Below, piece after piece: positions 44,457-53,980 of a stretch of DNA of 64,000 bases. The translations under genes and the position numbers were made by a program. The notes under the pieces are model-generated. The model was not told where the DNA came from. It did no database searches and saw only the letters and a list, made by a program, of their open reading frames with translations. Origin of the DNA: Sphingobacterium thalpophilum (GTDB lineage Bacteria; Bacteroidota; Bacteroidia; Sphingobacteriales; Sphingobacteriaceae); the NCBI RefSeq assembly GCF_901482695.1, contig NZ_LR590484.1, positions 4,650,001 to 4,714,000 of the forward strand. Reading direction: 5' to 3'. How positions within the stretch are numbered: the stretch's first letter is position 1; the number at the start of each line of letters is the position of its first letter.

Positions 44457-46556
44457 TTACTTCAGTTTTTTAAAACGGAGCCGGATGGAGTTGCCGATGA
44501 CGATAAGGTTTGAAAAGGCCATACTCAGGGCGGCTAACATTGGTCCCAAATAGCCCGCTGCGGCCAGCGGTATAGCGACGATGTTGTAAGCAAAACCCCA
44601 GAACAGGTTTTGTTTGATTGTCAATAGTGTATGGCTTCCGATGCGTAGCAGCTTTTCTATGGACCGCAGATCATTGTTCAGAAGCACCACTTTAGCGGAC
44701 TGTATCGCGACATGGGTGGCGTCACCAAGGGAGATTCCCACCGTTGCTGCTGTCAAAGCCGGAGCGTCATTGATGCCGTCGCCGACCATGGCTGTCGGTC
44801 CCAATTTTTTGATTCCGGATAGGACGTCAAGTTTTTCCGCTGGAGATTTTTCCCAATACACATCCGCGATACCCAGTTTCTGTGCGGTGCGCTCACATTT
44901 GCTTTTTCGGTCTCCGCTTAGCAGGATGGGACGTATACCGTTATCCTTCAAAAACTGTATTAATTCCTTCGCATAAGATTTGAGCTGATCTTCCAGCACG
45001 ATGCCTGCGATGACAACGTCATTGATGGTTAATGTAAGATCGTACCGGTTGGAATAGTCTTTTTTACCGATTTTGGCATTGCAAATAGAATAGCTGTTGC
45101 CATTGGTGTCGGTTGCAAAAATGCCCTGGCCCTTGACTTCGTTGACTTCTTTAAAAATGATACGATAGGATTTCACCTCTTTTAACTGCTTGCGGATTGA
45201 TCTGGCAATTGGGTGGTTGGAATAGCCCTCCAACTGTGCAATGATTGACTCCACCTGAGATTGTTCGATGCCAAACGTCTGAATGGCTTTGATGTTAAAA
45301 TCACCGGTGGTGAGCGTCCCTGTCTTATCAAAGACCATTTGTTTGATATCAGACAGCTCTTCAACCGTACTGCCTCCTCTGATCAGAATACCCTGTCTGG
45401 CTGCGCGGCCCAATCCGACCATCACGGCAGTGGGAGTGGCCAAACCCATGGCGCAGGGACAGGATACCACCAGTGTCGCTATGGCGTTCATTAAGGACTG
45501 CTGCAGGGATAGCTGCGCGATAAAGTAAGCAATGAAAAAGGTAAAAAAGGAAATGGCTACTACAATAGGTACAAAGTACGCCGCCACTTTATCACCAAAT
45601 TTCTGGATCGGGGGCTTTTTTTGCTGAGCATCCTTGATCAACTGAATAATCTGATAAAGAACGCTTTTCGTTCCGACGCTGGTGGCAACCATACGGATAT
45701 TGCCTTCTGTTAGCATGGTCCCGCCGATCACGGCATCATATTTATCTATTTCTACGGGTAGGCTTTCCCCTGTGAGCATGGATTCATCCACCCAAGCATG
45801 TCCTTCTAAAATATCTCCATCGGCAGGAATCTGCTCGCCGGTATTCACCTTGAGTACGTCGCCGGACTTGATATCTCTGGCGCTGATTTCGGATTCGGTA
45901 TCTCCTTCAATCTTTGTGGCGCTGACATCCTGATAACTGACCAGGTCTTCAATAGCGGAGCCCGTCTTTTTAACCGCCCTTTTTTCAAGCACATTGCCCA
46001 TGAACACCAAGGTGATGATGGTGGCACAGGTCTCGTAAAATTGGTAGTCGTGCCCGAGTTGGTAATAAGTGCCAATCAGGCTATAAGCAAATGCAGCTGT
46101 GGAGCCCGTAAAAGTCAGAACATCCATATTGGGCATTTTATTCCATAAGGAACGCAGGGCGCTGCTTCCAAAGTAGATGCATCCCATCAGGTAAACCGGT
46201 GCACACAGCGCCAGCTGCACATAAGGTTCATGCAAAAAGGGAAGCCGGATAAACATGTGGCTCCATAAAGGGATCGTAAACAACAGACAGAGAATAAACT
46301 TAAGTTCTACCGATCTCCAGACACTCGGCCGCTTATCGTTGTCCCTCACGACTTTATAACCTAAAGATTCAATGCCCTTAACAAGCGCTGGAACTCGATC
46401 CGCAGGTATATCAGAAAATCGGACTTCATCTGAAGCAAAATTGACGTAAATGTCCTTTGCATCATTGTCTTCCAGATATTTATGAATTGAAATTGCACAA
46501 TTTGTACAGTGCATTCCGGTTACGTTCAGTTCAGTTTGCACGTTGGATTCCTTCAT
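44457..46556 (-). CDS. copA: Heavy-metal P1B-type ATPase, copper-exporting type
   Basis: 699 residues. An N-terminal metal-binding domain carries GMHCTNC; then come eight membrane helices with the transport motif SCPCAMG in helix 6, the phosphorylation motif DKTGTLTTGD, NHPIARS with the HP pair, and MVGDGINDAPAL. The YN pair in helix 7 and the SMAFSN pattern in helix 8 fit Cu(+) exporters (P1B-1), which pump copper out of the cytoplasm. The upstream region has a -7 box and a short palindrome. No chaperone or CueR gene is adjacent. Confidence 0.92.
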   Translation of the reverse strand: MKESNVQTELNVTGMHCTNCAISIHKYLEDNDAKDIYVNFASDEVRFSDIPADRVPALVKGIESLGYKVVRDNDKRPSVWRSVELKFILCLLFTIPLWSHMFIRLPFLHEPYVQLALCAPVYLMGCIYFGSSALRSLWNKMPNMDVLTFTGSTAAFAYSLIGTYYQLGHDYQFYETCATIITLVFMGNVLEKRAVKKTGSAIEDLVSYQDVSATKIEGDTESEISARDIKSGDVLKVNTGEQIPADGDILEGHAWVDESMLTGESLPVEIDKYDAVIGGTMLTEGNIRMVATSVGTKSVLYQIIQLIKDAQQKKPPIQKFGDKVAAYFVPIVVAISFFTFFIAYFIAQLSLQQSLMNAIATLVVSCPCAMGLATPTAVMVGLGRAARQGILIRGGSTVEELSDIKQMVFDKTGTLTTGDFNIKAIQTFGIEQSQVESIIAQLEGYSNHPIARSIRKQLKEVKSYRIIFKEVNEVKGQGIFATDTNGNSYSICNAKIGKKDYSNRYDLTLTINDVVIAGIVLEDQLKSYAKELIQFLKDNGIRPILLSGDRKSKCERTAQKLGIADVYWEKSPAEKLDVLSGIKKLGPTAMVGDGINDAPALTAATVGISLGDATHVAIQSAKVVLLNNDLRSIEKLLRIGSHTLLTIKQNLFWGFAYNIVAIPLAAAGYLGPMLAALSMAFSNLIVIGNSIRLRFKKLK

Positions 46557-46580
46557 TTAGTGGCATGTCATGTCTTTATG

Positions 46581-46588
46581 CAAAGATA
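46581..46588 (-). promoter_or_regulatory. -7 element of the copper ATPase gene
   Basis: TATCTTTG on the minus strand matches TAnnTTTG, 24 bases upstream of the start. Just upstream (46592-46605) is GTAT-N6-ATAC, a short palindrome that could bind a regulator. Confidence 0.4.
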
Positions 46589-46696
46589 GGTATTTCTAGA
46601 TACTCCTTTTTACGTAAAAGTAAAATCGTGTCGCGATGAAAAGTTTTTTATTTTCTTTTTAACACGCAAAATCTTTCTTTGCCAGTAAGAAAACGA

Positions 46697-46704
46697 TAAT
46701 TTTG
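46697..46704 (+). promoter_or_regulatory. -7 element of the mscS-type gene
   Basis: TAATTTTG matches TAnnTTTG, 21 bases upstream of the start codon; TTTG at 46678-46681 is 15 bases away, slightly short for the -33 spacing. Confidence 0.45.
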
Positions 46705-46725
46705 CTTTTATTTGCAAAGAGCTAA

Positions 46726-47583
46726 ATGAAGAAGATGACTAAATCTATTTCCGTTTCTTTTGTTGTGAGGATTATTCTATGGATTGCGCTGACTGCTTCG
46801 TTTGTGCAGTTTGACGCTTTTTATCAGCAAAAAGAAACCATACGGAATATCGCCTATGGTCTCAATACTTTCCTCACTGCCAATGTACTGATTTCGATCG
46901 GTCATTTTATTTTGGTGAAGTTGTACAATAGCAGAAATGAACAGCAGGTCGTGCGCAGCAATTTTGTGCTTGGCGTGACCCGCGTTGCAACGGTAGTCAA
47001 TGTCTTTTTTATCCTTGTCAGCCTGATGATTGCCGCTGGTATCAACCCGAAGGAGTTTATCACCAGCCTGACGATTGTGGCCATGGCCATTGCTGTTATT
47101 TTCAGGGAATATATCACGAATATGATCTCAGGGCTGATTATTATGTTTTCAGATCAGTTTGCCATCGGTGACCGGATTAAAATCGGAGAATATCAGGGGA
47201 AAATCGTGGATATAACACTCGCAAACCTCGTTGTCAGGGATGAAGATGATGACGCCGTCATGATTCCCAATAATTTGGTGTTTACGGCGACACTGGTCAA
47301 TAAGACTTCCCAGAAATCCAATAAAATAGTCGTGAAATTTGAATTGCCCATTGACCGGGCGGTCGGCGTTGAAGAACTGGAACTTTACTTTAAGCCATTG
47401 TTTGGGCGCAATCCCAATCTAGACCATGCACAGGGATTTACGGTAAAAGTTGCGGATGTGGGCAAGGACTTTATTAAATATAAAGTGGAGGTGACGACGA
47501 TCTCATCCAGCAATAAGATCCATCAGCAAGTGCAGAGCAGAATCTTGAATGAGGTGTTGCAATTTAAAAAGACCGTTGTTTAG
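46726..47583 (+). CDS. Small-conductance mechanosensitive channel, MscS family
   Basis: 285 residues. Three membrane helices are followed by the conserved pore-lining helix and cytoplasmic beta domain: AMAIAVIFREYITNMISGLIIMFSDQFAIGDRIKIGEYQGKIVDITLANLVVRDEDDDAVMIPNNLVFT is the typical MscS core (cited here as a landmark stretch near residues 122-190). It opens under membrane tension to release solutes during osmotic downshock. The stop overlaps the coaA stop on the other strand by 3-4 bases, so the two genes converge with no terminator between them. Confidence 0.92.
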   Translation: MKKMTKSISVSFVVRIILWIALTASFVQFDAFYQQKETIRNIAYGLNTFLTANVLISIGHFILVKLYNSRNEQQVVRSNFVLGVTRVATVVNVFFILVSLMIAAGINPKEFITSLTIVAMAIAVIFREYITNMISGLIIMFSDQFAIGDRIKIGEYQGKIVDITLANLVVRDEDDDAVMIPNNLVFTATLVNKTSQKSNKIVVKFELPIDRAVGVEELELYFKPLFGRNPNLDHAQGFTVKVADVGKDFIKYKVEVTTISSSNKIHQQVQSRILNEVLQFKKTVV

Positions 47584-48539
47584 ATCTTCCTGACCTTCAC
47601 GTTTTTGACAAAGTGGTGGCTACCTTTTTCGAGAATTAGATCTGCACGATAACGCGTGGGCAGAATGTTTTTGATCAGATTGGGTTTGTTGATCTCATTC
47701 CAGATGCTCACGGCCATGGCATGACTTTCCGTCGGTGTCATATCGGCATATTTGTGGAAGAAAGATTCAGGATTTTGGAACGCTGTGGCGCGCAGTGACT
47801 CAAATCGATTGGTATACCATTCAATAAGATTTTTTTCGCTGGCATGCACATAGATCGAATAGTCAAAGAAATCGGAGACGAAAACGCTATGTCCTTTACG
47901 TGGCCGCTGGGAGTTGACCTGTAAGACGTTGATGCCTTCAACGATAAGGATGTCAGGCTGTTCAATGATCTGTTGTTGGGTGTCGGGCAGTACATCGTAA
48001 ACTAAGTGGCTGTATACGGGGACGGTAATTTTTGGCGCACCGGACTTTACTGCAGATAAAAAATGGATTAAACGTTTGGCATCGTAACTTTCGGGGAAAC
48101 CTTTGCGGTTTAGTATGCCTTTTTCAATAAGCTGTTTATTGGGATAAAGGAAGCCGTCCGTAGTCACCAGGTCCACCTTTGGTTTGGATGGAAGCATGCT
48201 AAGTACACGCTGTAATACTCTTGCGGTCGTACTTTTTCCGACAGCAACCGAACCCGCGATACCAATGATATAAGGCAATCTGCTTTCTACTTTGCCAAAA
48301 AAACGGTTGGTTCGCTGGTGCAGGCTTTGAAAGCGGTCAATATGGATCTCGAGCAAATGGCTCAACGGAAAATATACTTCTTCGATCTCCTGATTGGTCA
48401 GCGGCTCGTTGAGTGCATGCAACTTTTCGAGGTCTTCCGGACTGAAGCTGTGCAGGACTTTTCCATTTAGATTTTTCCAGTCTTCCCGCTTTATTGATCT
48501 AAAAGGAGAGTCTATTGCTATTTGTGGATCCAATTGCAT
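47580..48539 (-). CDS. coaA: Type I pantothenate kinase
   Basis: 319 residues. It phosphorylates pantothenate, the first step of coenzyme A synthesis. The P-loop GSVAVGKST is at about 96-104; VTTDGFLYPN, KRLIHFLSAVKSG, SHLVYDVLPD and VEGINVLQ are the family motifs, with feedback-binding residues expected along the IIGIAGSVAVGKST region. The start at 48539 (MQLDPQ) is preferred over ATG 48563. Converges on the mscS-type gene. Confidence 0.96.
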   Translation of the reverse strand: MQLDPQIAIDSPFRSIKREDWKNLNGKVLHSFSPEDLEKLHALNEPLTNQEIEEVYFPLSHLLEIHIDRFQSLHQRTNRFFGKVESRLPYIIGIAGSVAVGKSTTARVLQRVLSMLPSKPKVDLVTTDGFLYPNKQLIEKGILNRKGFPESYDAKRLIHFLSAVKSGAPKITVPVYSHLVYDVLPDTQQQIIEQPDILIVEGINVLQVNSQRPRKGHSVFVSDFFDYSIYVHASEKNLIEWYTNRFESLRATAFQNPESFFHKYADMTPTESHAMAVSIWNEINKPNLIKNILPTRYRADLILEKGSHHFVKNVKVRKI

Positions 48540-48598
48540 GGCTTTGTTTTTTTGTGCGGACAAATATAAATAGTGTCTTCGGTTATCCCAAGAAACAG

Positions 48599-49000
48599 CT
48601 ACAAATGATTTGAACTTATTACAATAGGATTAGTTAATATTTTGTGTACTGGACAGCGGTCTGCAATCTTGAACAACCTTGTCTTCTGTTCCGTGTCGAG
48701 ATCTCCTTTAAAGCTGATGTGGCATTTTATATAGGTCGTCTGCTGCTGCTCGCCGATTTGTACCTCATAGGTCAGTCGAACGATCACTTCTTCGAGCGGC
48801 CATTTTTTACGGTCGGCATACATTTTTACGGTGATCGCTTTACAGGTCCCCAAAGAAGACAGTAATAGCGGAGTCGGGTTTATTCCCTGATCCTCGCCAC
48901 CAAGTTCTTCCGGCTCGTCAGCAATGATCTGATGCTTGCCATATTGTACGCTTGTGGTATAGGGCACTTGGCCGATGGTGACGACAACTTCGTTTTCCAT
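48599..49000 (-). CDS. OsmC family protein
   Basis: 133 residues of OsmC/Ohr fold with two cysteines: one in LLSSLGTCKAITVKMYADRK (about residue 53) and one in ADRCPVHKIL (about 116). The GTC motif and the following helix suggest the YhfA-like or OsmC-like subgroup rather than Ohr. Probably a peroxide reductase in the cytoplasm, in a group of three minus-strand genes with mgsA. Confidence 0.87.
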   Translation of the reverse strand: MENEVVVTIGQVPYTTSVQYGKHQIIADEPEELGGEDQGINPTPLLLSSLGTCKAITVKMYADRKKWPLEEVIVRLTYEVQIGEQQQTTYIKCHISFKGDLDTEQKTRLFKIADRCPVHKILTNPIVISSNHL

Positions 49001-49024
49001 TATTTCTGTTCAAATTACTTTTTG

Positions 49025-49405
49025 TTAATCAATTAGATCCTCCAGTAGTCCTTCAATGATCAAACTGCCCGTAGCGGGGTTGGTCGCCAATGGAACGTTA
49101 TAGAGGTCACAGACACGCATGAGCATCTGGATATCCGGTTCATGTGCATGCTTTCCGAGCGGATCACGAAAAAAGATGATACCATCGACTTTACCTTCCG
49201 CAGCCAGTGCTGCAATCTGGGCATCACCGCCCATGGGACCACTCAGTTTCAGTTCAACTGGTAGTCCAGTCTTACGTACATACGAACCTGTCGTTCCTGT
49301 TGCAATTATATCGGCGTGTTCAAGGAGATCCTGATGGTCTTTGACAAAAGCCACCATTTCCGGCTTTTTACCGTCATGTGCAATAAGTGCAATTGTTTTT
49401 TTCAT
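49025..49405 (-). CDS. mgsA: Methylglyoxal synthase
   Basis: 126 residues; converts dihydroxyacetone phosphate to methylglyoxal plus phosphate, a bypass of lower glycolysis used when phosphate is limiting. Seen: the opening KKTIALIAHDGKKPEMV, the phosphate loop ATGTTG, the active-site SGPMGGDAQI with the catalytic Asp, DGIIFFRDPLGKHAHEPDIQ with the catalytic Asp and His, and NPATGSL at the end. Allosteric phosphate regulation is known for the family. Small gap to the osmC-type gene. Confidence 0.96.
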   Translation of the reverse strand: MKKTIALIAHDGKKPEMVAFVKDHQDLLEHADIIATGTTGSYVRKTGLPVELKLSGPMGGDAQIAALAAEGKVDGIIFFRDPLGKHAHEPDIQMLMRVCDLYNVPLATNPATGSLIIEGLLEDLID

Positions 49406-49479
49406 CTGTATCGTTTTTTATAAGTTTTACCGCTGTTGATATATGTTTAATCGTTGATAGCTCTATGCTGTATTTCAAG

Positions 49480-50712
49480 CTACTTAAAGAAAATATAGGA
49501 AATAATAATAGCAGCAACCACGCCGGCAAGTTCAGCCAGTAATGCGCAGGGCAGGGCATGCCGTGTGCGACGAATGCCGACCGAGCCAAAATAGACGGCC
49601 AGTACGTAAAATGTTGTTTCGGTGGATCCCTGAATAACGCAGGCTACGCGCGAGGCAAAATCCATTGGACCTTTGGCATTCATGAGGTCAACCATCAGCC
49701 CCCTTGCTCCCGAGCCACTAAGTGGTTTCATAAATGCAACGGGCAGCGCGTCTACAAACGAAGTATCCAGCCCACAGAATGCGATTGCCCTGGATATACC
49801 GGTAACCATGTAATCCATTGTGCCCGAGGCCCTGAACACAGCTATGCCGACGAGCATGGCAACAAGATAAGGAATGATTTTGACCGAAACGTCAAAGCCT
49901 TCTTTAGCGCCCTCGATGAAAGAATCGTAAACATTGACCTTTCGGAACAGTGCGAGGCCGATAAAGGAAGTAAACAAGCTGAACAAGATGACATTGCCAA
50001 AAACCTTACTGAATATTTCGATCTCAGACTGTTGTAAGCCTGAGAAGTAATATAACAAGCCCCCGATAAATAAGCACATACCACCCAAATAACCTAAGAC
50101 GACCCTGTTAAACAAGTTAATTTTCTGATAAATTGCCACAAGGATCAATGCGACCAACGTGGAGAAGAATGTGGCAATAAGAATAGGGAGGAACACATCC
50201 GATGGATCTGGCGCGCCAGCTTCCTTCCGGTAGGCCATAATCGAGATCGGAAGCAGCGTCAGGCTGGATGCATTGAGAACTATAAACATTATCTGCGCAT
50301 TGGTTGCCGTTTCCTTATCAGTGTTCAGCTCCTGAAGTTCCTTCATGGCCTTAAGTCCGAGCGGCGTCGCTGCATTGTCAAGACCGAGAGCATTTGCCGA
50401 AAAATTCATGAGGATCGAGCCGAGCGCCGGGTGATTTTTAGGTATTTCGGGAAAGAGTTTATGAAAAAAAGGGCCAACGATCTTGGCAAAGATGGCGATC
50501 GTACCACCTTTTTCGCCGATTTTCATGATTCCTAAAGCGAAGCTCATCATTCCGATCAGGCCCAAAGATATTTCGGCTCCGGTTTTAGCGCTGTCAAAGA
50601 TCGAATTGACAATTTGTTGGAAGATCTCGGTATCACCAAAAAAGATCAGTTTGACAAGGGCAACGGCAAATGTAATTAGAAAAAATGCAACCCAGACGTA
50701 GTTTAATGCCAT
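49480..50712 (-). CDS. Fused SpmA/SpmB-type membrane protein (nucleoside recognition domain)
   Basis: 410 residues with about ten hydrophobic helices. Two nucleoside-recognition (Gate) domains are joined: the first half with IGLIGMMSFALGIMKIGEKGG and ANALGLDNAATPLGLKAMKELQ, the second with GAKEGFDVSVKIIPYLVAMLVGIAVFRASG and PLSGSGARGLMVDL. In Bacillus these parts are separate SpmA and SpmB proteins; the fused form is common in Bacteroidota, which do not sporulate. Function here is unknown but likely transport of a small solute. Confidence 0.9.
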   Translation of the reverse strand: MALNYVWVAFFLITFAVALVKLIFFGDTEIFQQIVNSIFDSAKTGAEISLGLIGMMSFALGIMKIGEKGGTIAIFAKIVGPFFHKLFPEIPKNHPALGSILMNFSANALGLDNAATPLGLKAMKELQELNTDKETATNAQIMFIVLNASSLTLLPISIMAYRKEAGAPDPSDVFLPILIATFFSTLVALILVAIYQKINLFNRVVLGYLGGMCLFIGGLLYYFSGLQQSEIEIFSKVFGNVILFSLFTSFIGLALFRKVNVYDSFIEGAKEGFDVSVKIIPYLVAMLVGIAVFRASGTMDYMVTGISRAIAFCGLDTSFVDALPVAFMKPLSGSGARGLMVDLMNAKGPMDFASRVACVIQGSTETTFYVLAVYFGSVGIRRTRHALPCALLAELAGVVAAIIISYIFFK

Positions 50713-50743
50713 ATAGATTTAAAATATGCGTAAAAGTAACTTT

Positions 50744-51799
50744 TTAGAACTTATCCATCAACTTACTCCATGGATTTTTCTTTTTGTTCTGATTCTTTTC
50801 TTTGAGCAGATGAGCCACAATATAGTCCAGTGTTCCCTCATGTTCACTGATCAGACGATCTGATAAGGAAATCAGCTTCTGTATGTTATTGGCAGAAGCT
50901 GCATCCAGTGAGGGGTTGATGCTCGAGAGATTTGCTGGTTCGAGACGTATGTAGTTTTGGCTTTTGCCGTTGCTATGAAACAGCTGCCGGATAAAATACT
51001 CTGTGCTCTCCGAAGAGGCGCTGGTCATGATGTCTACCAAGGCAGGGCCGATCTGGATGGCGAGCTTTTTCTTAAAATGTTCGTAATTATAAGCAGTCTT
51101 TGACATTCCCGTACCCAACGATACCATAAACATATCATTGATTTGGGTGCTATTAAATGCTTTAAGTACCTCCAGCAGTCCGCAGATAGATGGGTTTTGT
51201 GCGAAGACACCGCCGTCAATCAACGGATACCGGGTCTTCGAAACGGAATAGATCTCTGCCACCGGGAAAAAAGTCGGGGCCGCTGAGGTCGCTTTGCAGA
51301 CATCCTTAAGATAGAAGTCACGGGCTTCACCATGTGTAATGGCTTTTTGCTGCCTAAAGAAATGATTTTTCCGTAACTCGATATTATAGGCGGTGATGAT
51401 ACAGGGCTTAATGAGCTGGCTAAGCCTTGCATTCTGAAAATACTTGTCAAGCACATTTGCCAGCGGAGCAGATGAATAAAGTTCGCTGACCAGGCCCAAG
51501 CTGCTGAGAAAATGCCGCCATTTGGACGCGTTGAAAATTTCTGTACCATGATTGACGAAGAGGTTTAGAGCATCCCGTGCAGAAAACTTAGGTTGGCTGG
51601 GGTTGTTTTCATCCGGGAAAAGGAGTATGCTCGTCAGAATTCCGCCGCTGCTTGTGCCGGCAATAAAATCAAAGTAGGAGGCAATGCGCGCATTGGGGTC
51701 CATGGTGCTCTTCTGCAATTTTTCTTCCAATGCCACAAGCACCATAGCCGGAATGATTCCTCGAATGCCACCACCATCCAGGGCAAGGATATTCTTCAT
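50744..51799 (-). CDS. Patatin-like phospholipase
   Basis: 351 residues. The patatin domain has the oxyanion motif DGGGIRG (about 7-13), the nucleophile GTSSGG (about 48-53) and the catalytic Asp in LIDGGVFAQNP. Such Ser-Asp dyad enzymes release fatty acids from phospholipids or other lipids. The C-terminal part (about 250-351) is helical and unassigned. Some relatives (CapV) are effectors of CBASS defence, but no cyclase or other signalling gene is adjacent, so a housekeeping lipase is more likely. Confidence 0.9.
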   Translation of the reverse strand: MKNILALDGGGIRGIIPAMVLVALEEKLQKSTMDPNARIASYFDFIAGTSSGGILTSILLFPDENNPSQPKFSARDALNLFVNHGTEIFNASKWRHFLSSLGLVSELYSSAPLANVLDKYFQNARLSQLIKPCIITAYNIELRKNHFFRQQKAITHGEARDFYLKDVCKATSAAPTFFPVAEIYSVSKTRYPLIDGGVFAQNPSICGLLEVLKAFNSTQINDMFMVSLGTGMSKTAYNYEHFKKKLAIQIGPALVDIMTSASSESTEYFIRQLFHSNGKSQNYIRLEPANLSSINPSLDAASANNIQKLISLSDRLISEHEGTLDYIVAHLLKEKNQNKKKNPWSKLMDKF

Positions 51800-51962
51800 A
51801 TGCTAACAAAGTATTTATTCACGATACGTAAATATAGAAAATGTTTGGAATTTGCTCTTCCTTTATGGCCTCGCTGTTGTGTAATAAGTTTATCACTGGG
51901 GAGTAGGAAAGGGCTTAGCCGACGGGTTGGAGGAGATTGGGGGACACAGGGCCATAATAAAA

Positions 51963-51988
51963 AAGGCCGGACTTGTGGGGCCGACCTT
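51963..51988 (-). terminator. Terminator of lysS
   Basis: AAGGCCGG (51963-51970) and CCGACCTT (51981-51988) pair with one G-U; on the minus strand a T-run follows. Confidence 0.7.
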
Positions 51989-52005
51989 CTTGTATAGGAG
52001 TGCTA

Positions 52006-53724
52006 TTAATTAAACCAAGCAAACACATCATCTTTTGACGGCATCGCAACATCCAATTTCATTTTTTTGCGCATACCACCAAGGTCGTTGAACACTTTGT
52101 TCGGATTGGCTTCTTTGAGGGCTTCAATGGTCGTAAAACCCATTTTTTGTAATGCTGGTACCCACACGGCCGGAATTCCCTGTTCTTCATAATCCTTCAC
52201 GTCAGCCACTTTTACTATTTTCTCGGGACGCATCTGCGGGAAAAATAAAACCTCTTGTATGGATGCATTGTTGGTCAAAAACATGATCAGGCGGTCCATG
52301 CCGATTCCAAGACCGGAGGTAGGCGGCATGCCGTACTCCAATGCGCGTAGAAAATCCTGGTCAATGAACATGGCTTCGTCATCGCCTTTTTCAGAAAGAC
52401 GAAGCTGATCCTCAAAGCGTTCACGCTGATCAATCGGATCGTTCAGTTCCGAATAGGCGTTCGCAATCTCTTTACCGCACACCATCAGCTCAAAACGTTC
52501 GGTGAGCGCTGGATTATCGCGGTGTTTTTTGGTCAATGGTGACATTTCTTTCGGGTAATCCGTTATGAATGTTGGCTGGATGTAGTTTCCTTCACATTTT
52601 GCCCCAAAGATCTCATCGATGAGCTTACCTTTACCCATGGTATCATCGACATCGATACCCATTTCTTTGGCTGCGATACGAATTTCTTCTTCGGATTTGC
52701 CGGTGATATCGAATCCCGTAAACTCTTTAATGGAGTCTGTCATGGAAATCCGTTTATAAGGTGCTTTGAAATCAATTTTATGCTCGCCAAAGGTAGCTTC
52801 AGTGGTACCGTTTACGGCCAGGGCGCAGTGCTCCAGGAGCCGTTCGGTAAAGTCCATCATCCAATTGTAGTCCTTGTAGGCGACATAGATTTCCATCGCC
52901 GTAAACTCTGGATTATGTGTACGGTCCATCCCTTCGTTGCGGAAGTTTTTCGAAAACTCGTATACACCGTCAAAACCGCCGACAATCAGTCTCTTTAGAT
53001 ACAGCTCGTTGGCAATACGGAGGTACAAAGGAATGTCCAGTGCATTGTGGTGTGTAATAAACGGACGCGCCGCCGCACCACCAGGAATGGATTGAAGTAC
53101 TGGAGTTTCGACCTCCATGTAGCCTGCATCATTAAAGAACTGACGCATGGCGTTGAAAAGCTTGGTACGTTTTACAAAAATATCTTTGTTGGCTGGATTA
53201 ACGATCAAGTCGACGTAACGCATTCTATAGCGCTGTTCGGGATCGGTAAAAGCATCAAAGGTTTTGCCCTCTGCTGATTTAACGACCGGTAAAGGTCGCA
53301 ATGATTTGGATAATACGGTGAGCTCCTCCACGTGCACAGCAATGGCTTCCGTTTGTGTCGTAAAGACATAACCTCTGATACCGACGATATCGCCTATGTC
53401 CAAAAGTTTCTTAAAAACCACATTGTACAGATCTTTATTTTCTCCCGGACATATATCATCACGTTTGATATACGCCTGGATACGTCCCGTAGCATCCTGA
53501 ATTTCAAAAAAGGAAGCACTGCCCATGACACGGCGGCTCATGATACGCCCAGCTAGGGTAATGTTTTTATAATTCAGCTTATCTCTATCGTAGTTTTTTA
53601 ATATATCAGCCGCATGTGCATTAACGACAAATTCATTTGCTGGAAAAGGATCGATTCCCATATCCAGCAGGGATTGCATCGCCTGTCTTCTAAGTTGTTC
53701 CTGTTCGGATAATACAGTACTCAT
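52006..53724 (-). CDS. lysS: Lysyl-tRNA synthetase, class II, with C-terminal extension
   Basis: 572 residues; charges tRNA-Lys with lysine. The N-terminal OB-fold anticodon-binding domain (about 55-150) is followed by the class II core: motif 2 FRNEGMDRTHNPEFT and motif 3 GLGIGMDRLIM. Typical bacterial LysRS is about 500 residues; here about 65 extra residues follow the core (from about 508), with WVPALQKMGFTTIEALKEANPNKV looking like a helix-hairpin-helix. This longer form is common in Bacteroidota. Starts are preceded by a strong -7 box. Confidence 0.95.
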   Translation of the reverse strand: MSTVLSEQEQLRRQAMQSLLDMGIDPFPANEFVVNAHAADILKNYDRDKLNYKNITLAGRIMSRRVMGSASFFEIQDATGRIQAYIKRDDICPGENKDLYNVVFKKLLDIGDIVGIRGYVFTTQTEAIAVHVEELTVLSKSLRPLPVVKSAEGKTFDAFTDPEQRYRMRYVDLIVNPANKDIFVKRTKLFNAMRQFFNDAGYMEVETPVLQSIPGGAAARPFITHHNALDIPLYLRIANELYLKRLIVGGFDGVYEFSKNFRNEGMDRTHNPEFTAMEIYVAYKDYNWMMDFTERLLEHCALAVNGTTEATFGEHKIDFKAPYKRISMTDSIKEFTGFDITGKSEEEIRIAAKEMGIDVDDTMGKGKLIDEIFGAKCEGNYIQPTFITDYPKEMSPLTKKHRDNPALTERFELMVCGKEIANAYSELNDPIDQRERFEDQLRLSEKGDDEAMFIDQDFLRALEYGMPPTSGLGIGMDRLIMFLTNNASIQEVLFFPQMRPEKIVKVADVKDYEEQGIPAVWVPALQKMGFTTIEALKEANPNKVFNDLGGMRKKMKLDVAMPSKDDVFAWFN

Positions 53725-53759
53725 TCCGTATGAATAATATTTAAAATGTGAAAATCATG

Positions 53760-53767
53760 CAAAAATA
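53760..53767 (-). promoter_or_regulatory. -7 element of lysS
   Basis: TATTTTTG on the minus strand matches TAnnTTTG, 36 bases upstream of the lysS start. A short palindrome TTCAAT-N7-ATTGAA lies just upstream of it. Confidence 0.4.
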
Positions 53768-53893
53768 GCCATTTTTTTCAATTCTTTTTATTGAATTTTT
53801 TGAAAGTCCGTGAAACGCCCAGGCAGCTGCGCGGCACGCCTTAATTGATCTTCGGAATCCAAGGAGCGGCATCCTTGTACCTGCGCATAATGT

Positions 53894-53980
53894 CGCGATG
53901 ACGAAGTCGCGTTTTTGACCGGCGGTGAGTTCCCTAAAGTGGCGAAGATTTTTTATTAGGGCTGTAGCGAATTACCCGCC
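53894..53980. other. Structured gene-free segment with nested inverted repeats
   Basis: The 376 bases between lysS and the sigma-factor gene contain no supported ORF but do contain structure: CGCGA-N8-TCGCG followed by five Ts (53894-53916), and GGCGG (53921-53925) with CCGCC (53976-53980) enclosing CCCTAA (53932-53937) and TTAGGG (53956-53961). A smaller hairpin CAAGGA/TCCTTG lies near 53860-53876. G+C content is higher than its AT-rich flanks. It could be a dispersed intergenic repeat or a structured RNA. Confidence 0.5.

Noticed and set aside
50744..51799. Patatin as a CBASS effector (CapV)
   Set aside because: No cGAS-like cyclase, Cap2/Cap3 or other defence genes are adjacent; neighbours are lysS and a membrane protein.
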